A DNA stretch of 64,000 bases. Source: Paraescarpia echinospica. Its lineage: Eukaryota; Annelida; Polychaeta; Sabellida; Siboglinidae. The notes beneath the pieces were generated by a model, which saw only the letters and a list, made by a program, of their open reading frames with translations, made no database searches and was not told the origin of the DNA. Made by a program: the position numbers and the translations under genes. Below, one piece after another: positions 61,556 through 64,000 of this stretch (within the stretch, counting starts at the first letter, position 1; each line of letters opens with the position of its first letter). The stretch spans positions 26,818,032-26,882,031 of the forward strand of contig CM034539.1 in the NCBI GenBank assembly GCA_020002185.1, read 5' to 3'.

Positions 61556-64000
61556 AGGCCTAACTATTGTTTTGTACAGCGGTATTATTAGTTCTTTTTC
61601 TTTATATGCTATATTTCGCCTAATCAATACAAGGATTTGATTTCCTTTTGAAGCTGCAATTCCACACTGCTCTGAAACCTTCATGTCAGCACTAATTATC
61701 AGCCCTAAGTCTTTTCTTTTACAGTAGTACTTAGTACAGTTCCCCCCATTGCATATTCTACATATTCGTTCTCATGTCCTGTGTGAAGGCATTTACATTT
61801 CCCAAAATTTTATAATATTTGCCACTCTTCAGACCATTTGATCAACCTGTCAAGATCATCTTGTAAATGCTGTCTATCTCCATCACTTTTAATCCTTCTA
61901 AACACTTTTGTATCATCTGCAAATTTCAACACCTTGCTAGCTATATCATCGTCCAAATCGTTTATATATATTAAGAATACTATAGGTCCCAGTACTGATC
62001 CCTGTGGAATCCCACTCAAAACTGATTTCCAGTTTCAAGCCTCCCCATCAACAACAACCCGTTGTCTTCTGTCAATCAGCCATTTTTCTATCCTGTTAAT
62101 TATACCAGTTCCTATGCCATGGGCCTTTAGTTTAAGCAGTAATCTTTGATGTGGCACTTTGTCGAAAGCTTTTTGAAAAAAATCTAAGTAGATGATATCT
62201 ACTGGTGATCCATCATCTACCCACTTAGTGATATCTTCCAAAAAACATAACATATTTGTTAAGCATGACCTCGCTTTTAGAAACTCTTGTTGAGATGGGT
62301 TTATCAAATTATGTTTAACAAGATAATCCAACATGTGATCTTTAATTAGTCTTTCTAATAATTTACAAATCACAGATGTTAAAGTAACTGGTCTATAATT
62401 ATTTGAATTGTTTCTCGAACCTTTTTAAAATAACGGTATAATGTTTGCTTCTTTCCATTCTAAAGGAACCATTTCCTCTTCTAATGACAATTTGAAAACT
62501 GTTGCAAGCGGTATGCTAATTTGTTCTATAATTTCCAATAGTAGTTTGGGTGGAATACCATCCACTCCAGGTGATTTATTATCCTTCATAACCCTAATTT
62601 TCTAAGCTACCATTTCTGGAGTTACAATTAACTGTCTTAAATAGTCTGATTCTGCCCCCTTGAACTTAGCCTCTGGTACTGGCAGTGAACTAGTGTCTTA
62701 TCTGGTAAACACTGAACTAAAATACTCATTCAGGTCTTCTGCCATTAAGAATCCTTTTGATATTATATTTCCAGCACTATCTTCTAGAGAACCGACCTTA
62801 TCCTGAACTTTCTGTTTGCTTCGAACATGCGCATAAAAACTCTTGCTGTCATGTTTTATATTACAAGCTAATTTATGTTCATAGCTTCTCTTAGAATTTC
62901 TAATTTCAGCTGTAGCTTGGTTTAGTGTTTCTTTATAAATGTTGTAGTCTTTGTCATTTCCAGTACGTCTATATTACTTCCACATCATTTGTTTATACTT
63001 AATTTTTCTAATTGCTTCTTTCGATAAGTGTTTCTTTTTGGACCGTTTCCCGTGTTTTTTAAGGGAACAAATTTGACGATGATGCATTCAATTTCACTCT
63101 TTAAGATATTCCAGCATTCTGTTGCTGTCTTTTTCTTCAGTGTGTTATTCCAGTCTATCTTTGCTAAATATTTCCTAATTTTTCCTGTACTGCTTTTTAC
63201 TATTCCTTTCTGATTTTACTTTGATGATAACATGTATCTGGTTGTGATCACTATTCCCCAGTGGCTCACATATCCTGACATTGTCAACTAATTCATTCTG
63301 TGAGGACAAAACTATGTCTAACACATTCTCTCCCCTGGTTGGTTCTAGCACATGTTGAGAAAGGAAACTATCTTGTTCTAAAAGTAAAAACTTGTGGTCC
63401 TCACTACCCATACTCTGTAGAGATTTCCATTTTATATGCCCATGGTTAAAATCCCCCATAATAACACAGTCCCGTTTGCTCACTTCTCTTATAGCATTTT
63501 GTATTTTTTCATTCTCTTCTATGCTTATGTTTGGACTTCGATAAACTAATCCAACCGTTAACGTTGAGTTTCCTGTAACTATGTTACACCAAACAGCTTC
63601 TTCACAATTCTCTGTCTAATCTCATTTCATTAGCCTTGATACATTCTTTAATATATAAAATAACTCCACCTCCCCTTCTTCCTATTCTATCTTTCCTAAA
63701 CATTATATATCCTGACAGTCCCAATTCGGCATCTGATATGTCGGTGGTTGCCCATGATTCGGTTATACCTATTATGTGAGGGTCAATATCTTCTACCATA
63801 ATGTTTAGTTCATTTCTTTTGTTTACTATACTCCTTGCATTTAAACAAACACATTTATATCCAGCTTCAGAACAGTTTTCCACACTGTTCTTTGCTGAAT
63901 TATTTTTGCTGTCTTTATCTATGCCTCCAGTTTCAGGCTTCTCTGCGAGTCCCCCCTGCGAATTTAGCTAAAATAGATGCAACCTGTCCCACTGTCAACA
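61556..64000 (-). mobile_element. CR1-type LINE, degraded, running off the right edge
   Basis: Minus-strand remnants in order: endonuclease CVCLNARSIVNKRNELNIMV, HIIGITESWATTDISDAELG, GRRGGGVILYIKE; CVIMGDFNHGHIKWKSL; GNSDHNQI; then reverse transcriptase NYRPVTLTSVICKLLERLIK, YLDFFQKAFDKVPHQRLLLK, SGIPQGSVLGPIVFLIYIND, catalytic FADDTKVFR, and DLDRLIKWSEEW. Stops (for example after NIIPLF near 62425) and shifts break it. The order and motifs are those of CR1 ORF2. The 3' end near 61556 abuts the minisatellite; the 5' part continues beyond the window. Confidence 0.92.

Overview
This is animal genomic DNA, most likely from a marine invertebrate. The evidence is spliced genes with TATA boxes and AATAAA signals, CR1-type LINEs, a P-type (THAP) transposase, long minisatellites and TA/CA microsatellites. 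A mollusc or related lophotrochozoan is my guess, because aerolysin-type pore-forming genes and Polintons occur there; nothing seen proves the phylum.

The window is dominated by two related Polinton/Maverick elements, which are virus-like DNA transposons with a capsid gene set. Element 1 (1-11386) enters from the left, and its right end interrupts a P-type transposase exon. Element 2 (33758-51072) is complete, with 340-bp terminal inverted repeats and a perfect 6-bp target duplication, CACGCA. It sits inside the single visible intron of an aerolysin-like gene (exons at 52081-51561 and 33296-33065, minus strand), and the splice phases on both sides still match. A second aerolysin-like gene, frameshifted in its last exon, lies at 27982-25902.

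Both elements share one plan. Protein-primed DNA polymerase B is on the plus strand. Facing it on the minus strand are protease, major capsid protein, a pVI-like protein, penton, a membrane protein, integrase, a small membrane peptide, a conserved 253-aa protein, a pX-like protein, packaging ATPase and, next to the right terminus, a NADAR-domain protein. The polymerase is broken in both. The other breaks are complementary: element 1 keeps the 253-aa protein but has broken integrase, protease and capsid genes. Element 2 keeps integrase and protease but has a broken penton, a broken 253-aa gene and a capsid gene without its ATG. NADAR, ATPase and the pX-like gene are intact in both.

The left arm of element 2 (34-38.8 kb), absent from view in element 1, is the most unusual part. 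It holds a two-exon acidic protein and a TATA-driven unit. In that unit a 102-codon first exon ends in a strong phase-0 splice donor. It can read on into an RPA-like zinc/OB domain or, by inference, splice to four downstream phase-0 acceptors. Each acceptor opens a separate short reading frame, and all share one poly(A) signal. This resembles an adenovirus-style early unit.

The rest is repeat-rich host DNA. It contains a 56-bp satellite (18.2-22.6 kb), a 31-bp satellite (23.0-24.3 kb), a 36-bp satellite (54.7-55.8 kb), an inverted pair of 44-bp minisatellites (53.4 and 61.2 kb) and at least three copies of a long repeat family carrying different minisatellites. It also holds a small hAT-like MITE, a 5'-truncated LINE (57169-59902) and a CR1 LINE running off the right edge.
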